Counted from the first letter of the stretch, positions 27,114 to 36,342 are shown. The stretch is DNA of 64,000 nucleotides from Pseudomonadales bacterium (GCA_041395665.1 JAWLAB010000005.1:124001-188000); one strand, 5' to 3'. Numbers and translations are program-made. The notes: generated from the letters alone by a model not told the origin.

Positions 27114-28499
27114 ATGACAATGCATCCTGATCACACCAAAAGTCAGTCTGAGTACATACGCACAGCTCCTTGGGAGCCAGTCTTCACACGCGTTCTCTTG
27201 CCGCTAGAACGCTTCACGCACCAGCAATCGAGCAGCAGTTTATTGTTGCTACTTTGTACCGTCGTCGCTCTGATACTGGCCAACTCTCGTTTTAGTGAAA
27301 TCTATCTACACACGCTACACACGCCCATTGCCATCTCTGTCAGCACGCTGCGTTTTGAATTAAGCCTACAACACTGGATCAACGAAGCACTAATGAGCTT
27401 TTTCTTCTTATTAGTTGGATTGGAATTAAAACGCGAGTTATTGGTAGGTGAGCTGGCAGACAAACAACGCGCAGCATTACCTGCAATCGCCGCTATCGGC
27501 GGGATACTTGTACCAGCAGCAATTTATTGGCTGTGGAACCCATCGGGTATTGAAAAAAGTGGTTGGGGCATCCCCATGGCAACCGATATTGCTTTTGCCG
27601 TCGGCGCACTCTGTGCATTGGGAAAACGCATCCCCTCTGCACTAGCAACATTTTTAATCGCATTGGCAATCGTCGATGACATTGGCGCTGTTTTAGTGAT
27701 TGCAATTTTCTACACGGAACAGTTGCACGCTGCGGCTCTATTGACCAGCCTTTCACTTACAGCGCTGCTAATTGTTTTGAATTTAGGTGGCGTTCGCCAT
27801 CTCGCACCGTATTTACTGCTGGGCATTTTGCTTTGGTGCGCCATGCTCAACAGCGGCATACACGCTACGCTCGCCGGCATTATTTTGGCATTCACCATCC
27901 CAGTGCGTGCAAAATACACGCATCCTTATTGGATTCGCCAAGTCACAGAAATTGCACAAAAGATGGAATCCCATGCTCGGACAGATATCGACACACTCAC
28001 GCAAATGGATCTTGATGCTCAAGTATCCGCTTTGGAAAAAAACCTAGAACTAGCACAAGCCCCTGCGCAGCGCTTAGAACATTCTTTGCATTTTTTGGTG
28101 GCGTTTATCATTGTGCCGTTGTTTGCATTAGCGAATGCCGGCATCCCTATTCGCTGGGACGATCTTTTACATATCACGGCACATCCTGTAGCACTCGGTG
28201 TTACTAGCGGACTAGTTCTTGGCAAGTGGATGGGCATAACTGCCTCTTGTTGGTTAGCCATTAAGATTGGCATTGCCGCTCTTCCCAACTCCATGCAAAT
28301 GCGCCACATACACGGCATAGGTCTACTTGCTGGCATTGGATTTACGATGTCTATTTTTATTGCAGATTTGGCATTTACTGCCGCACCAGAGTTTTTGCTA
28401 CTAGCAAAAACAGGCATTTTGCTGGCATCTCTACTAGCTGCTACATTGGGCTACTGTTGGTTGCGCTTCGCTTGCCACAACAACAAGGTTGCCACATGA
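27114..28499 (+). CDS. nhaA: Na+/H+ antiporter NhaA
   Basis: A 461-residue NhaA with about twelve membrane segments. The paired aspartates lie in ALAIVDDIGAVLVIAIFY (the DD of the ion site), with the conserved GWGIPMATDIAFAVGAL upstream. It is longer than E. coli NhaA because of a polar insert (about residues 275-315) between the two halves and a longer N-terminus. It exports sodium in exchange for protons. Its stop overlaps the hda start (ATGA). Confidence 0.94.
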   Translation: MTMHPDHTKSQSEYIRTAPWEPVFTRVLLPLERFTHQQSSSSLLLLLCTVVALILANSRFSEIYLHTLHTPIAISVSTLRFELSLQHWINEALMSFFFLLVGLELKRELLVGELADKQRAALPAIAAIGGILVPAAIYWLWNPSGIEKSGWGIPMATDIAFAVGALCALGKRIPSALATFLIALAIVDDIGAVLVIAIFYTEQLHAAALLTSLSLTALLIVLNLGGVRHLAPYLLLGILLWCAMLNSGIHATLAGIILAFTIPVRAKYTHPYWIRQVTEIAQKMESHARTDIDTLTQMDLDAQVSALEKNLELAQAPAQRLEHSLHFLVAFIIVPLFALANAGIPIRWDDLLHITAHPVALGVTSGLVLGKWMGITASCWLAIKIGIAALPNSMQMRHIHGIGLLAGIGFTMSIFIADLAFTAAPEFLLLAKTGILLASLLAATLGYCWLRFACHNNKVAT

Positions 28500-29218
28500 A
28501 TCTACCAACACCCAAACAGCTCTCACTCAATGTGCAGTTGAATGACGACGCAACATTTGAAAATTTTTTTGCACCAGAAAATAGTACACATGCGCTGGCT
28601 TTGAATGCTGTGCGCTCGCTCGCTTCCAACAACAACGCAGAACGGTTTATTTATTTATGGGGAGCAGAAGGCACAGGCACCAGCCATTTATTACAAGCAG
28701 CCTGCGCTAGCGCGAGCAAACAAAACCAAATTTGCCTTTATTTACCGCTGGAGGAATTAGCAGGTTATGCCGCCGATGCCTTATTGGAAAATCTCGATCA
28801 AGTAAATTTGGTTTGCTTAGATGGGCTGCAGCATGTTGTAGGGCAAATAGGTTGGGCTCACGCGTTATTTCATTTTTATAACCGCTTACGAGAAAACAAA
28901 CACTGTCGCTTATTGGTCTCTGCAAATTGCGCCCCACGCGATCTAATGACTTCACTAGAAGATTTAGTGTCGCGTATGGGTTGGGGAACAACGTTCCACC
29001 TCACAGCATTAAGTGACGAGGAAAAAACGCAGGCATTTAAAATACGGGCTCACGCACGCGGCATTGAATTATCAGATGAAGTATTAAACTTTATTATTCA
29101 GCGAGCAGACCGAGACATGCTGACACTTTTTGAATGTTTGCACCAACTGGATACGCTATCACTAGAAGAAAAGCGGCGCGTTACTATTCCATTTATAAAA
29201 ACAGCTCTCGGCTGGTAA
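28496..29218 (+). CDS. hda: DnaA regulatory inactivator Hda
   Basis: A 240-residue AAA+ protein homologous to the DnaA ATPase domain. QLSLNVQL at the N-terminus resembles the beta-clamp binding motif of Hda. FENFF marks the DnaA-like start. The Walker A region reads LWGAEGTGTSHLLQA, where the lysine position is atypical (GTS in place of GKS), as seen in many Hda proteins. It promotes ATP hydrolysis on DnaA after initiation. The start at 28496 overlaps nhaA. Confidence 0.9.
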   Translation: MNLPTPKQLSLNVQLNDDATFENFFAPENSTHALALNAVRSLASNNNAERFIYLWGAEGTGTSHLLQAACASASKQNQICLYLPLEELAGYAADALLENLDQVNLVCLDGLQHVVGQIGWAHALFHFYNRLRENKHCRLLVSANCAPRDLMTSLEDLVSRMGWGTTFHLTALSDEEKTQAFKIRAHARGIELSDEVLNFIIQRADRDMLTLFECLHQLDTLSLEEKRRVTIPFIKTALGW

Positions 29219-29230
29219 TTAAAATTACAA

Positions 29231-30133
29231 CTATGCTAAGCGGCTGCCCCACCCTAATTTTGTGCGGCAAGTTTCGTAATAATCATGATCAAGTGGATGC
29301 ACAAGCTTAAGCACTTCTTTTTTCTTTTTTATGTATACCTCATCGCCGGCACGCAATGAAATGTGCATCTGACCATCACAAGATAACTCTGGCTTTCCAT
29401 CCAGCTCAGCATTTGCGCTAGGCTTACTCAGCACAACACGCAAGTGGCTGTTTCCTGTCACAACAATAGGACGGCTAGTCAATGTATGGGGAAACATGGG
29501 CACTAAAGCCATGGCGTCCAACGCAGGATGCAAAATAGGACCACCGCCAGATAGTGCATACGCTGTTGAGCCTGTTGGTGTGGAAACGATCAAACCATCA
29601 GAGTGCTGGCTGTAAACAAAATGATCATCCAAATACAGCGCAAACTCGATCATGCGCAGTGAAGCGCCGCGATGTAAAACAATTTCGTTCAGAGCATCGC
29701 CATCTGCGATGAGTTTCTTATCGCGAAAAACTTTTGTCTCTAACAAAAACCGCTCTTCCAATCGATAGTGACCAGACAAAACATTGCCTACGCGCTGTTC
29801 AATTTCATCCGGCGCAATATCCGTTAAAAAACCAAGGCTGCCACGATTAATACCTAACACCGGTACAGATTGACGACACAATGCACGCGCAACCCCGAGC
29901 ATGCTGCCGTCACCACCTACAACAATCACTAGATCACAATTGTTTCCCAGCTGCTCCCGATCACACACTTGCTGATTAGCGATCCTTCTATCAAGCAACG
30001 CGTGTGTTTCACTTTCAATTACTAATTCTGCTCCACGCGCTTGCAGGAAACTCGCCAACATCGTCAAAGTATCTACAACCTGACGACTTCCTTTGCGACT
30101 GACAAGGCCAACCCGTTTAAAATGATCTGCCAT
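29231..30133 (-). CDS. nadK: NAD kinase
   Basis: A 300-residue NAD kinase. The GGDGSMLGVAR motif is at about residues 72-82, and LSGGGPILHPALDAMALVPMFPHTLTSRPIV (in parts) is the conserved C-terminal substrate region. It makes NADP from NAD and ATP. I chose the ATG at 30133; a TTG three codons upstream overlaps the previous gene. It lies 5 bases after a cyclic-nucleotide-binding/rhodanese gene, likely in one transcript. Confidence 0.95.
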   Translation of the reverse strand: MADHFKRVGLVSRKGSRQVVDTLTMLASFLQARGAELVIESETHALLDRRIANQQVCDREQLGNNCDLVIVVGGDGSMLGVARALCRQSVPVLGINRGSLGFLTDIAPDEIEQRVGNVLSGHYRLEERFLLETKVFRDKKLIADGDALNEIVLHRGASLRMIEFALYLDDHFVYSQHSDGLIVSTPTGSTAYALSGGGPILHPALDAMALVPMFPHTLTSRPIVVTGNSHLRVVLSKPSANAELDGKPELSCDGQMHISLRAGDEVYIKKKKEVLKLVHPLDHDYYETCRTKLGWGSRLA

Positions 30134-30138
30134 TTTAT

Positions 30139-31239
30139 TCAACCTGTACTACTTTCATAGGCAATAGGTGACAACGGCGGCACCACATCTAAAAAATCAC
30201 TGCGTACACGCGCATCAAGCCCATCAATACCATGCAGCAAGTATTGTGCAGAAAAACCTTTCGATTGCATTAAAAAAACCGCAGCACGCGAACGCATACC
30301 TGTGTCACAGCAAACAATAAATTGCTTGTTACTATCCAACGCTGATGCCAGATACAGGGGCAAACATGCCAATGGCGTGTTAACTGCCTTAGGCAAGCGG
30401 GCAATATCAAACTCTTCTGGCAAACGAACATCTAACACAACGACATCCGTTGCCAATGCTTGCTCCAAATCAGAAGATTTCAAATATTCGACGGCAGGCT
30501 CACGCAATAGCAACATGAAATCTGCCTTATCAAGGCGCATCAGTAGTCCATCGCTAATCATCGTCACCGTTGCGTTACGCACAGTGTTATAAATTAATGC
30601 ATCTTCACCAAAGCAGCGCCCATAACCAATATCGACCAAATGATGCTCTGAATGATCGTCAAGCCGTCTTGTTACTGCCGCTCTACCTTGCCGAATAAAA
30701 TAACAGCCATCGCCAGCGTCACCTTGACGCAAAATAATATCGCCCGCATTCACACGCACAGGCTTTAATCGCGAGAAAATCTGACTCACATTCAACGGCG
30801 GAACTTTAAGGAATAAATTTGAGCGCAATAGCGTCAATCGCCAGCTGGCCTCATCATCTCTCTCTGCTCGATAGGAGAGATCCAGCTCTATAGCTGAGGC
30901 TACATGATCCCAACACAATTGCTTATCAAGCATAGAGCGCTCAATACGCAAACAAATACAGTACGTAAGAGCTACTACTGATTGAAGGCCGATCTCTTCG
31001 TAGCCTATAGGAAAACGCTGTTCTGCGGTGTGCGTCACACTACCTACGGAATAGCAAACTTCAGCCTCTCCCGATAATAAATAAAAATAATATCGAGTGC
31101 TGTCCGCAATAGAAAATAATAGTTGCCCAGCGCCAACCAAGAAAGAGTCATTATGATCAAGCAGCAACTGCAAAGAATTTTCATTGAGACCGTTTAACGG
31201 AATCAAGCGACGAATTAGGGCAGAAGGCAAATTGCGCAT
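30139..31239 (-). CDS. cyclic-nucleotide-binding and rhodanese-domain fusion protein
   Basis: A 366-residue soluble protein. An N-terminal degenerate cNMP-like half (residues 10-120) is followed by a clear cyclic-nucleotide-binding domain at about 145-250 (LKPVRVNAGDIILRQGDAGDGCYFI, RCFGEDALIYNTVRNATVT). A C-terminal rhodanese domain follows (VVVLDVRLPEEFDIARLPKAVN, then IVCCDTGMRSRAAVFLMQ) with Cys in the CCDTGMRS active loop. There is no DNA-binding helix-turn-helix. It probably couples a nucleotide or redox signal to sulfur transfer, but the partner is unknown. Upstream of nadK. Confidence 0.85.
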   Translation of the reverse strand: MRNLPSALIRRLIPLNGLNENSLQLLLDHNDSFLVGAGQLLFSIADSTRYYFYLLSGEAEVCYSVGSVTHTAEQRFPIGYEEIGLQSVVALTYCICLRIERSMLDKQLCWDHVASAIELDLSYRAERDDEASWRLTLLRSNLFLKVPPLNVSQIFSRLKPVRVNAGDIILRQGDAGDGCYFIRQGRAAVTRRLDDHSEHHLVDIGYGRCFGEDALIYNTVRNATVTMISDGLLMRLDKADFMLLLREPAVEYLKSSDLEQALATDVVVLDVRLPEEFDIARLPKAVNTPLACLPLYLASALDSNKQFIVCCDTGMRSRAAVFLMQSKGFSAQYLLHGIDGLDARVRSDFLDVVPPLSPIAYESSTG

Positions 31240-31300
31240 CACAAATTTCTATCAATTATTTTGTACGATTAGACAAAAAAGTTTTGCGTATGTAAACAAA

Positions 31301-31331
31301 AAAGCCCGTATGTACGACACATACGGGCTTT
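31301..31331 (-). terminator. intrinsic terminator after the secreted-protein pair
   Basis: AAAGCCCGTATGT pairs with ACATACGGGCTTT across a 5-base loop. On the minus strand the stem is followed by a run of T. It ends the transcript of the two secreted-protein genes. Confidence 0.9.
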
Positions 31332-31358
31332 CAGACTCTGAAAGAGGATATAGATCAG

Positions 31359-31982
31359 TTAAGGAGTCACTGTACCGCTCACTGCCAATTTCACAGCCAA
31401 AACTCCCATCCTTTGAACGCCGGCCAATTGGTTGCTCTGCACAGCAGTCGCATCAAAAGTCAGCACACCATACTGTCCGCCGCCTCTTCTGGTGGCAACA
31501 TTCAATTGGCTGCGCTTAACTAAAGTTGTTGGCTGAAGGACTGTAATTGCCTGTACACCGCCATTTCTTAAAGTGCAGGCCATACCGGCTGGATAAGGTG
31601 TCTGCGCTGTCACTTCGAGCTGATTCAAGAAATCATCTAAAGTACCTGCTGGTGCTCCGGGAGGATCTAGTGGACCCGGTGCGTAAACATCAGGAGCCAT
31701 GTAGATAACATACGGGCTCGCAGGAGTTCTACCGTCAACTTTATACCAAGTGCCGTTCAATACTGGCACCAATCCACTATCAGTAATAGTGTAAGTACCA
31801 TCATCCAAGAAAGTTACATTGACTGTATCTGTCGTCTTGATTGAGCGACATCCCGACACAGCAAGACTCTGCACAGCAGCAGCGCCAGTCATATTCAAGA
31901 CTGGCAGAGCAGCAAAGCTTGCCGAAGCTGTTAGCAACGATGCTGAAGCCATTACAGCTGTCAAAATTGATTTCATTTTCAT
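31359..31982 (-). CDS. secreted protein of unknown function, paralogue 1
   Basis: A 207-residue protein starting at 31982 behind an AGAGG ribosome site. The signal peptide (MKMKSILTAVMASASLLTASASFA) ends in an AxA site. The mature part has short beta-rich segments: VQSLAVSGCRS, DDGTYTITDSG, LNGTWYKVDGR, a proline/glycine loop, and a C-terminal block QLNVATRRGGGQYGVLTFDA. Two cysteines (in SGCRS and MACTL) could form a disulfide. I recognise no family. It aligns by eye along its length with the next gene (32049-32657). Likely periplasmic or exported. Confidence 0.8.
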   Translation of the reverse strand: MKMKSILTAVMASASLLTASASFAALPVLNMTGAAAVQSLAVSGCRSIKTTDTVNVTFLDDGTYTITDSGLVPVLNGTWYKVDGRTPASPYVIYMAPDVYAPGPLDPPGAPAGTLDDFLNQLEVTAQTPYPAGMACTLRNGGVQAITVLQPTTLVKRSQLNVATRRGGGQYGVLTFDATAVQSNQLAGVQRMGVLAVKLAVSGTVTP

Positions 31983-32048
31983 GTTATACCTCTGTTTTTG
32001 TAAGTTATCGGATAACAAAATCACAATAACACTGCGCTAATAAGCATG

Positions 32049-32657
32049 TTAAAGTCCAGTCCAAGCACCACTTGTGAGCTTAACTTGCAATTTAAATGCG
32101 CCCAAACCAGTAGCATTATTTTGCTGTAAACCTACCATTTGTAAATCACCAGCCACGACTGTCGCACCGCGAACAACACGAGTAACAATCTGGTTTTTTA
32201 TAACTCGAGTAGTAGCCGGTAGAAGATTAAGGGCGCTCATACCAGTGAATCGTGTTTGGCAGTTGGCCAGCCCAGCCGTCTGTAACTCGCCAAACAAGTT
32301 AAGCAATGACGCAGAGTTAATCGACAAATAATATGTTGCCCCTCTGCTCGTGGCTACTTTAGTCCATTCACCTGTCATAGTAGCGACAGGTGCGCCGCCA
32401 CCTGTTGGATAACGAAACTGTACATAACTACCGTTATCGTATAACGCGATATCATTACGAGTAGGAGAAACACCCCTTGGCGTCCAAATTCTCAAAGGAT
32501 TGCAGCGGCCAACAGCTAGAGCTTGTGTAACCTCAGCCCCCGTCCATGTGTATTGAACATTGGGATAGGCTGCATTTAACGGCTGTTTCCAATCAGGCAG
32601 AACTAACGCAAAAGCGCCGCACACAGCAGCCAAGGTAAAGACGGTAGTCTTCTTCAT
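32049..32657 (-). CDS. secreted protein of unknown function, paralogue 2
   Basis: A 202-residue protein with a signal peptide (MKKTTVFTLAAVCGAFALVLP) and ATG at 32657 behind GGAGAAAC. It shares the block order of its neighbour: VTQALAVGRCN, YDNGSYVQF, MTGEWTKVATS, LANCQTRF, a TTRVIKNQIVTRVVRG segment and a closing LGAFKLQVKLTSG. It has two cysteines at equivalent sites. The 66-base spacing and common terminator suggest one transcript with paralogue 1. It begins 93 bases after pnp. No function can be assigned. Confidence 0.8.
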   Translation of the reverse strand: MKKTTVFTLAAVCGAFALVLPDWKQPLNAAYPNVQYTWTGAEVTQALAVGRCNPLRIWTPRGVSPTRNDIALYDNGSYVQFRYPTGGGAPVATMTGEWTKVATSRGATYYLSINSASLLNLFGELQTAGLANCQTRFTGMSALNLLPATTRVIKNQIVTRVVRGATVVAGDLQMVGLQQNNATGLGAFKLQVKLTSGAWTGL

Positions 32658-32750
32658 AGTGTTTCTCCGTTGTAATACTTGTTATGGCGCAACTTTACTG
32701 AATCTAAGGGAGGCAGACAACCCCCCTCCCGAACTTTTTACACAAAAAAC

Positions 32751-34880
32751 TCAACCTTCTGTCGATTCGCTAGCAGAAACTGCTTCAACAATCGCTTCCG
32801 GCAGTGTCTCTTTAATAGACAGCTTAATTCTGCCGCGATTATCGATATCCAACACCTTAACCTGCACTTCTTGACCTTCTTGTAGGCGATCAGACACAGA
32901 GGCGATACGCTCGTGGCAGATTTGCGAGATATGCACCAAGCCATCTTTGCCTGGCATAAACTCAACGAAAGCACCAAAGTCTACGATACGCACCACTTTG
33001 CCGGTGTAGATAGCGCCAACCTCTGCTTCTGCGGTAATCGCTTCGATACGGCGCAGCGTTTCCTGTTGCGCATCTGCATTGGCAGCATAAACACGCACCA
33101 CACCCGTATCTTCGATATCGATTTGCGAGCCAGTCGCTTCTGTGATGCCGCGAATCGTCGCACCACCTTTACCGATCAAATCGCGAATTTTTTCTGGATC
33201 AATTTTGATCTGTGTAAAGCGTGGCGCTGTTTCAGCAATTGCTGTACGCGGCGTGCTAATCACTTTATTCATTTCAGCGAGAATTTGCAGACGCGCAGCC
33301 AAAGCTTGCTCCAACGCGCGGTCCATAATTTCTTCGTTGATGCCTTCAATTTTAATATCCATTTGCAGCGCAGTAATACCGTTAGCAGTACCCGCTACTT
33401 TGAAATCCATATCACCGAGATGATCCTCGTCGCCCAAAATGTCGGTCAACACTGCGAAACGATTACCGTCTTTCACCAAGCCCATTGCGATACCCGCAAC
33501 AGGCGCTTTCAAAGGTACGCCTGCATCCATCAATGCCAAGCTGCTACCACAGACAGAAGCCATTGAGCTTGAACCGTTAGATTCGGTAATTTCTGACACC
33601 ACACGCATGGCATACGGAAAAACTTCTTGTGCTGGCAACATAGCAGCAACCCCACGGCGCGCCAAACGACCGTGACCAATTTCACGACGACCAGTGCCAC
33701 CCATGCGACCACACTCGCCCACGGAATACGGAGGGAAGTTGTAGTGCAACATAAAAGGATCTTTGCGCTCACCTTCCAGCGCATCAATCACTTGCGCATC
33801 ACGCAATGAACCCAAAGTTGCAACAACAATGGCTTGCGTTTCGCCGCGCGTGAACAAAGCAGAACCGTGCACAGACGGTAATACACCGACTTCAATTGCT
33901 AATGGACGCACTGTGCGGTTATCGCGACCATCAATACGCGGCTCACCATTCAACACACGATTGCGAACCACTTTTTTCTCTAATTTGCCAAACATATCGG
34001 CAATATCTTTATCACCAAAATCACCTTCGCCAGCAGACACTTTTTCAATAGCGTCTTTGCGCAATTCATTGAGACGCGCATAGCGTTGTTGTTTTTCTAT
34101 GATGCGATACGCTTCACCAATTTGTGGGCCCACCGCTGCAACTACGCGATCTTGCAATGCGCGATTTTCAGCAGGCGGCTGCCAATCCCAACGCGGTTTA
34201 CCCGCTTCGGCTGCCAGCGCATTGATCGCAGCGACAACCACTTGCATTTCACTGTGCGCAAACAACACTGCGCCCAACATGATGTCTTCTGGCAATTCTT
34301 TAGCTTCAGACTCCACCATCAACACAGCATCTTTCGTGCCCGCCACCACCATATCCAACTCAGATTCGCTGAGTTTTTTATAGCCAGGATTCAAAATATA
34401 ACCAGTAGTATCGGTATAACCCACGCGCGCCGCGCCGATTGGGCCGTTAAATGGAATACCAGAAATGGCTAAGGCAGCCGATGTGCCGATCATGGCGATG
34501 ATATCGGGATCGGTATCTTTTTCTGCGGATACGACAGTACAAACTACTTGTACTTCATTATTAAAATCATTGGGAAACAGCGGGCGAATTGGGCGATCAA
34601 TCAAACGCGAAGTCAGTGTTTCTTTTTCACTAGGACGACCTTCGCGCTTAAAAAATCCACCAGGAATTTTTCCGGCTGCGTACGCTTTTTCTTGGTAGTG
34701 AACAGACAGCGGGAAAAAATCTTGCCCTTCTTTTGCTGTTTTTGCACCAACTACCGTACACAACACAGTAGTGCTACCCATAGAAGCCAACACTGCGCCA
34801 GTTGCTTGACGCGCAATGCGTCCTGTTTCCAGAGTGACGGTCTGGTCGCCGTATTGAAATTTCTTAATAATTGCTTTCAC
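32751..34880 (-). CDS. pnp: polynucleotide phosphorylase
   Basis: A 709-residue PNPase of standard length. It has two RNase PH domains (residues 1-230 and 310-540), a KH domain (IKIDPEKIRDLIGKGGATIRGI, about 555-610) and an S1 domain (GAIYTGKVVRIVDFGAFVEFMPGKDGLVHIS, about 620-690). It degrades RNA 3' to 5' phosphorolytically and is a degradosome component. It is the last gene of the nusA-infB operon, after rpsO. The leader contains a hexanucleotide repeat. Confidence 0.97.
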   Translation of the reverse strand: MKAIIKKFQYGDQTVTLETGRIARQATGAVLASMGSTTVLCTVVGAKTAKEGQDFFPLSVHYQEKAYAAGKIPGGFFKREGRPSEKETLTSRLIDRPIRPLFPNDFNNEVQVVCTVVSAEKDTDPDIIAMIGTSAALAISGIPFNGPIGAARVGYTDTTGYILNPGYKKLSESELDMVVAGTKDAVLMVESEAKELPEDIMLGAVLFAHSEMQVVVAAINALAAEAGKPRWDWQPPAENRALQDRVVAAVGPQIGEAYRIIEKQQRYARLNELRKDAIEKVSAGEGDFGDKDIADMFGKLEKKVVRNRVLNGEPRIDGRDNRTVRPLAIEVGVLPSVHGSALFTRGETQAIVVATLGSLRDAQVIDALEGERKDPFMLHYNFPPYSVGECGRMGGTGRREIGHGRLARRGVAAMLPAQEVFPYAMRVVSEITESNGSSSMASVCGSSLALMDAGVPLKAPVAGIAMGLVKDGNRFAVLTDILGDEDHLGDMDFKVAGTANGITALQMDIKIEGINEEIMDRALEQALAARLQILAEMNKVISTPRTAIAETAPRFTQIKIDPEKIRDLIGKGGATIRGITEATGSQIDIEDTGVVRVYAANADAQQETLRRIEAITAEAEVGAIYTGKVVRIVDFGAFVEFMPGKDGLVHISQICHERIASVSDRLQEGQEVQVKVLDIDNRGRIKLSIKETLPEAIVEAVSASESTEG

Positions 34881-34940
34881 GATATTTTCCTTCTCTCTCT
34901 TTTCTCTTAAACCAACAAAACCAACTTGTTTTTACTTACA

Positions 34941-34976
34941 CTTCAACTTCAACTTCAACTTCAACTTCAACTTCAA
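34941..34976. repeat. hexanucleotide tandem repeat in the rpsO-pnp spacer
   Basis: Six perfect copies of CTTCAA (TTGAAG on the transcribed strand) lie between the rpsO terminator and pnp. A partial copy follows on the 3' side. On the sense strand it is about 60 bases upstream of the pnp start. Such a perfect short array could vary in copy number. Confidence 0.95.
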
Positions 34977-35000
34977 CTGACAATTTTTTCAAACCAATAA

Positions 35001-35032
35001 AAAATGCCGCGCTTTGTGTGGCGCGGCATTTT
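35001..35032 (-). terminator. terminator/attenuator after rpsO
   Basis: AAAATGCCGCGC pairs with GCGCGGCATTTT around an 8-base loop. On the minus strand the stem ends in T-rich sequence. It lies just after the rpsO stop, as the rpsO terminator does in E. coli, so it may partly separate rpsO from pnp. Confidence 0.85.
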
Positions 35033-35037
35033 CTTTC

Positions 35038-35307
35038 TTAGCGACGCAAACCTAATTTAGCAATCAACTGCGCGTAGCGATTGATGTCTTTGCGTTTGAG
35101 ATAATCCAGCATTTTACGACGCTGGTTAACCATGCGAATCAAGCCGCGACGAGAGTGGTGATCTTGTTTGTGCGCACCAAAATGGCCTTGCAACTTATTG
35201 ATATTGGCTGTCAGTAGTGCAACTTGCACTTCTGTCGAGCCTGTATCTTTTTCGCCTTGACCGTGTTCTTTAACAATTGCAATTTTTTCTTCAACTGACA
35301 GAGCCAT
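35038..35307 (-). CDS. rpsO: 30S ribosomal protein S15
   Basis: An 89-residue S15 protein. It has the typical MALSVEEKIAIVKEHG start, the KDTGSTEVQVALLTANI segment, and the DHHSRRGLIRMVNQRRKMLDYLKRKD segment (read in parts) that binds 16S rRNA. It is a primary-binding protein of the 30S platform. It lies between truB and pnp in the conserved operon. Confidence 0.98.
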   Translation of the reverse strand: MALSVEEKIAIVKEHGQGEKDTGSTEVQVALLTANINKLQGHFGAHKQDHHSRRGLIRMVNQRRKMLDYLKRKDINRYAQLIAKLGLRR

Positions 35308-35385
35308 GTTCTACCTCATAACAATATGCGCTAATGAATTCACTAACGACCGCGCATATTTACAGTCGCCGTGATTTTGCTGCGT

Positions 35386-36333
35386 TTATTGCAGCAACCG
35401 TTTTGGAGCGATTCTGCCATCCGACTGGATTTCAGCCACCCCAAGGAACTCGCTATTATCCTGCATTACTCGGATGATTTCACCCACCGCAGCCACTCGC
35501 AGCGCGTCAAGCGCCAATACCGCCTGCCCTTGGCGCAAATAAGCACCCATCGACGCCGGCACAGTGACCACTGGCAAATGCGCAAGCGCAGACTCCATCG
35601 GTAGCAAAAACTGATCGAGCTGTGCCGCCGCTTGCTCTCTATCCTCACCACAAATCTCAACAAGGCGCTCCAGAGAAACACAAGCCGCTTCCTTGAACTG
35701 TCCCGCCTGTATGCGCCGCAAAGCCGACACATGCGCACCGTATGCCAGCTTCTCACCAATATCTTCCGCTAGCGTGCGTATGTAAGTGCCTTTGCTGACG
35801 ACCACCTCAATATCCGCTTCGGGATAACCACCCGTACGGAAATCGAGAAGCGTCAGTTGATGGATAGTGACGCGGCGTGACGCGCGCTCAATCTCGACAC
35901 CTTCACGCGCCAATTTATACAGCGGCGTCCCTTGATGCTTTAGCGCGGAAAACATGGGCGGTACTTGTTCGATCTGCCCCACGAAGCCCGCCATCGCGGC
36001 CTGCACTTGTTCTTGCGTCAACGCCGGTGCTGGTTTATCCGACAACACTTCGCCTTCTGCATCCGCCGTACTGGTGCGAATACCAAAACGAATCGTGCAG
36101 CGGTACGCTTTATCGGCATCCAACAAATGCTGTGAAAACTTGGTGGCTTCGCCAAAGCACAGCGGCAATACACCAGTCGCCATCGGATCCAAACTGCCGG
36201 TATGCCCCGCTTTTGCTGCAGAAAACAGCCACTTCACGCGCTGTAATGCAGCGTTTGAACTCATGCCCAGTGGTTTATCCAACAACAAAATACCATCGAC
36301 ACGCCGACCGCGCGCCTTGCGTGGTTTGCTCAT
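35386..36333 (-). CDS. truB: tRNA pseudouridine-55 synthase
   Basis: A 315-residue TruB. The catalytic aspartate lies in AGHTGSLDPMATGVLPLC (about residue 48), with GILLLDKPLGMSSN at the N-terminus. VSKGTYIRTLAEDIG is the second conserved motif. The C-terminal PUA-like region is present. It makes pseudouridine 55 in the T loop of tRNAs. It is 9 bases after rbfA. Confidence 0.97.
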   Translation of the reverse strand: MSKPRKARGRRVDGILLLDKPLGMSSNAALQRVKWLFSAAKAGHTGSLDPMATGVLPLCFGEATKFSQHLLDADKAYRCTIRFGIRTSTADAEGEVLSDKPAPALTQEQVQAAMAGFVGQIEQVPPMFSALKHQGTPLYKLAREGVEIERASRRVTIHQLTLLDFRTGGYPEADIEVVVSKGTYIRTLAEDIGEKLAYGAHVSALRRIQAGQFKEAACVSLERLVEICGEDREQAAAQLDQFLLPMESALAHLPVVTVPASMGAYLRQGQAVLALDALRVAAVGEIIRVMQDNSEFLGVAEIQSDGRIAPKRLLQ

Positions 36334-36342
36334 CTTGAAGCC

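Noticed and set aside
32708..32730. GGGAGG/CCTCCC hairpin after pnp
   Set aside because: The stem is only 6 bp and the minus strand lacks a proper T run. It may end pnp but cannot be called with confidence.
32913..33566. Long open frame of 217 residues opposite pnp
   Set aside because: pnp is unmistakable on the other strand. The product is Cys/His/Arg-rich with no domain or ribosome site.
34941..34976. Possible CRISPR-like array
   Set aside because: The six units are contiguous hexamers without spacers. No cas genes are present anywhere in the window.
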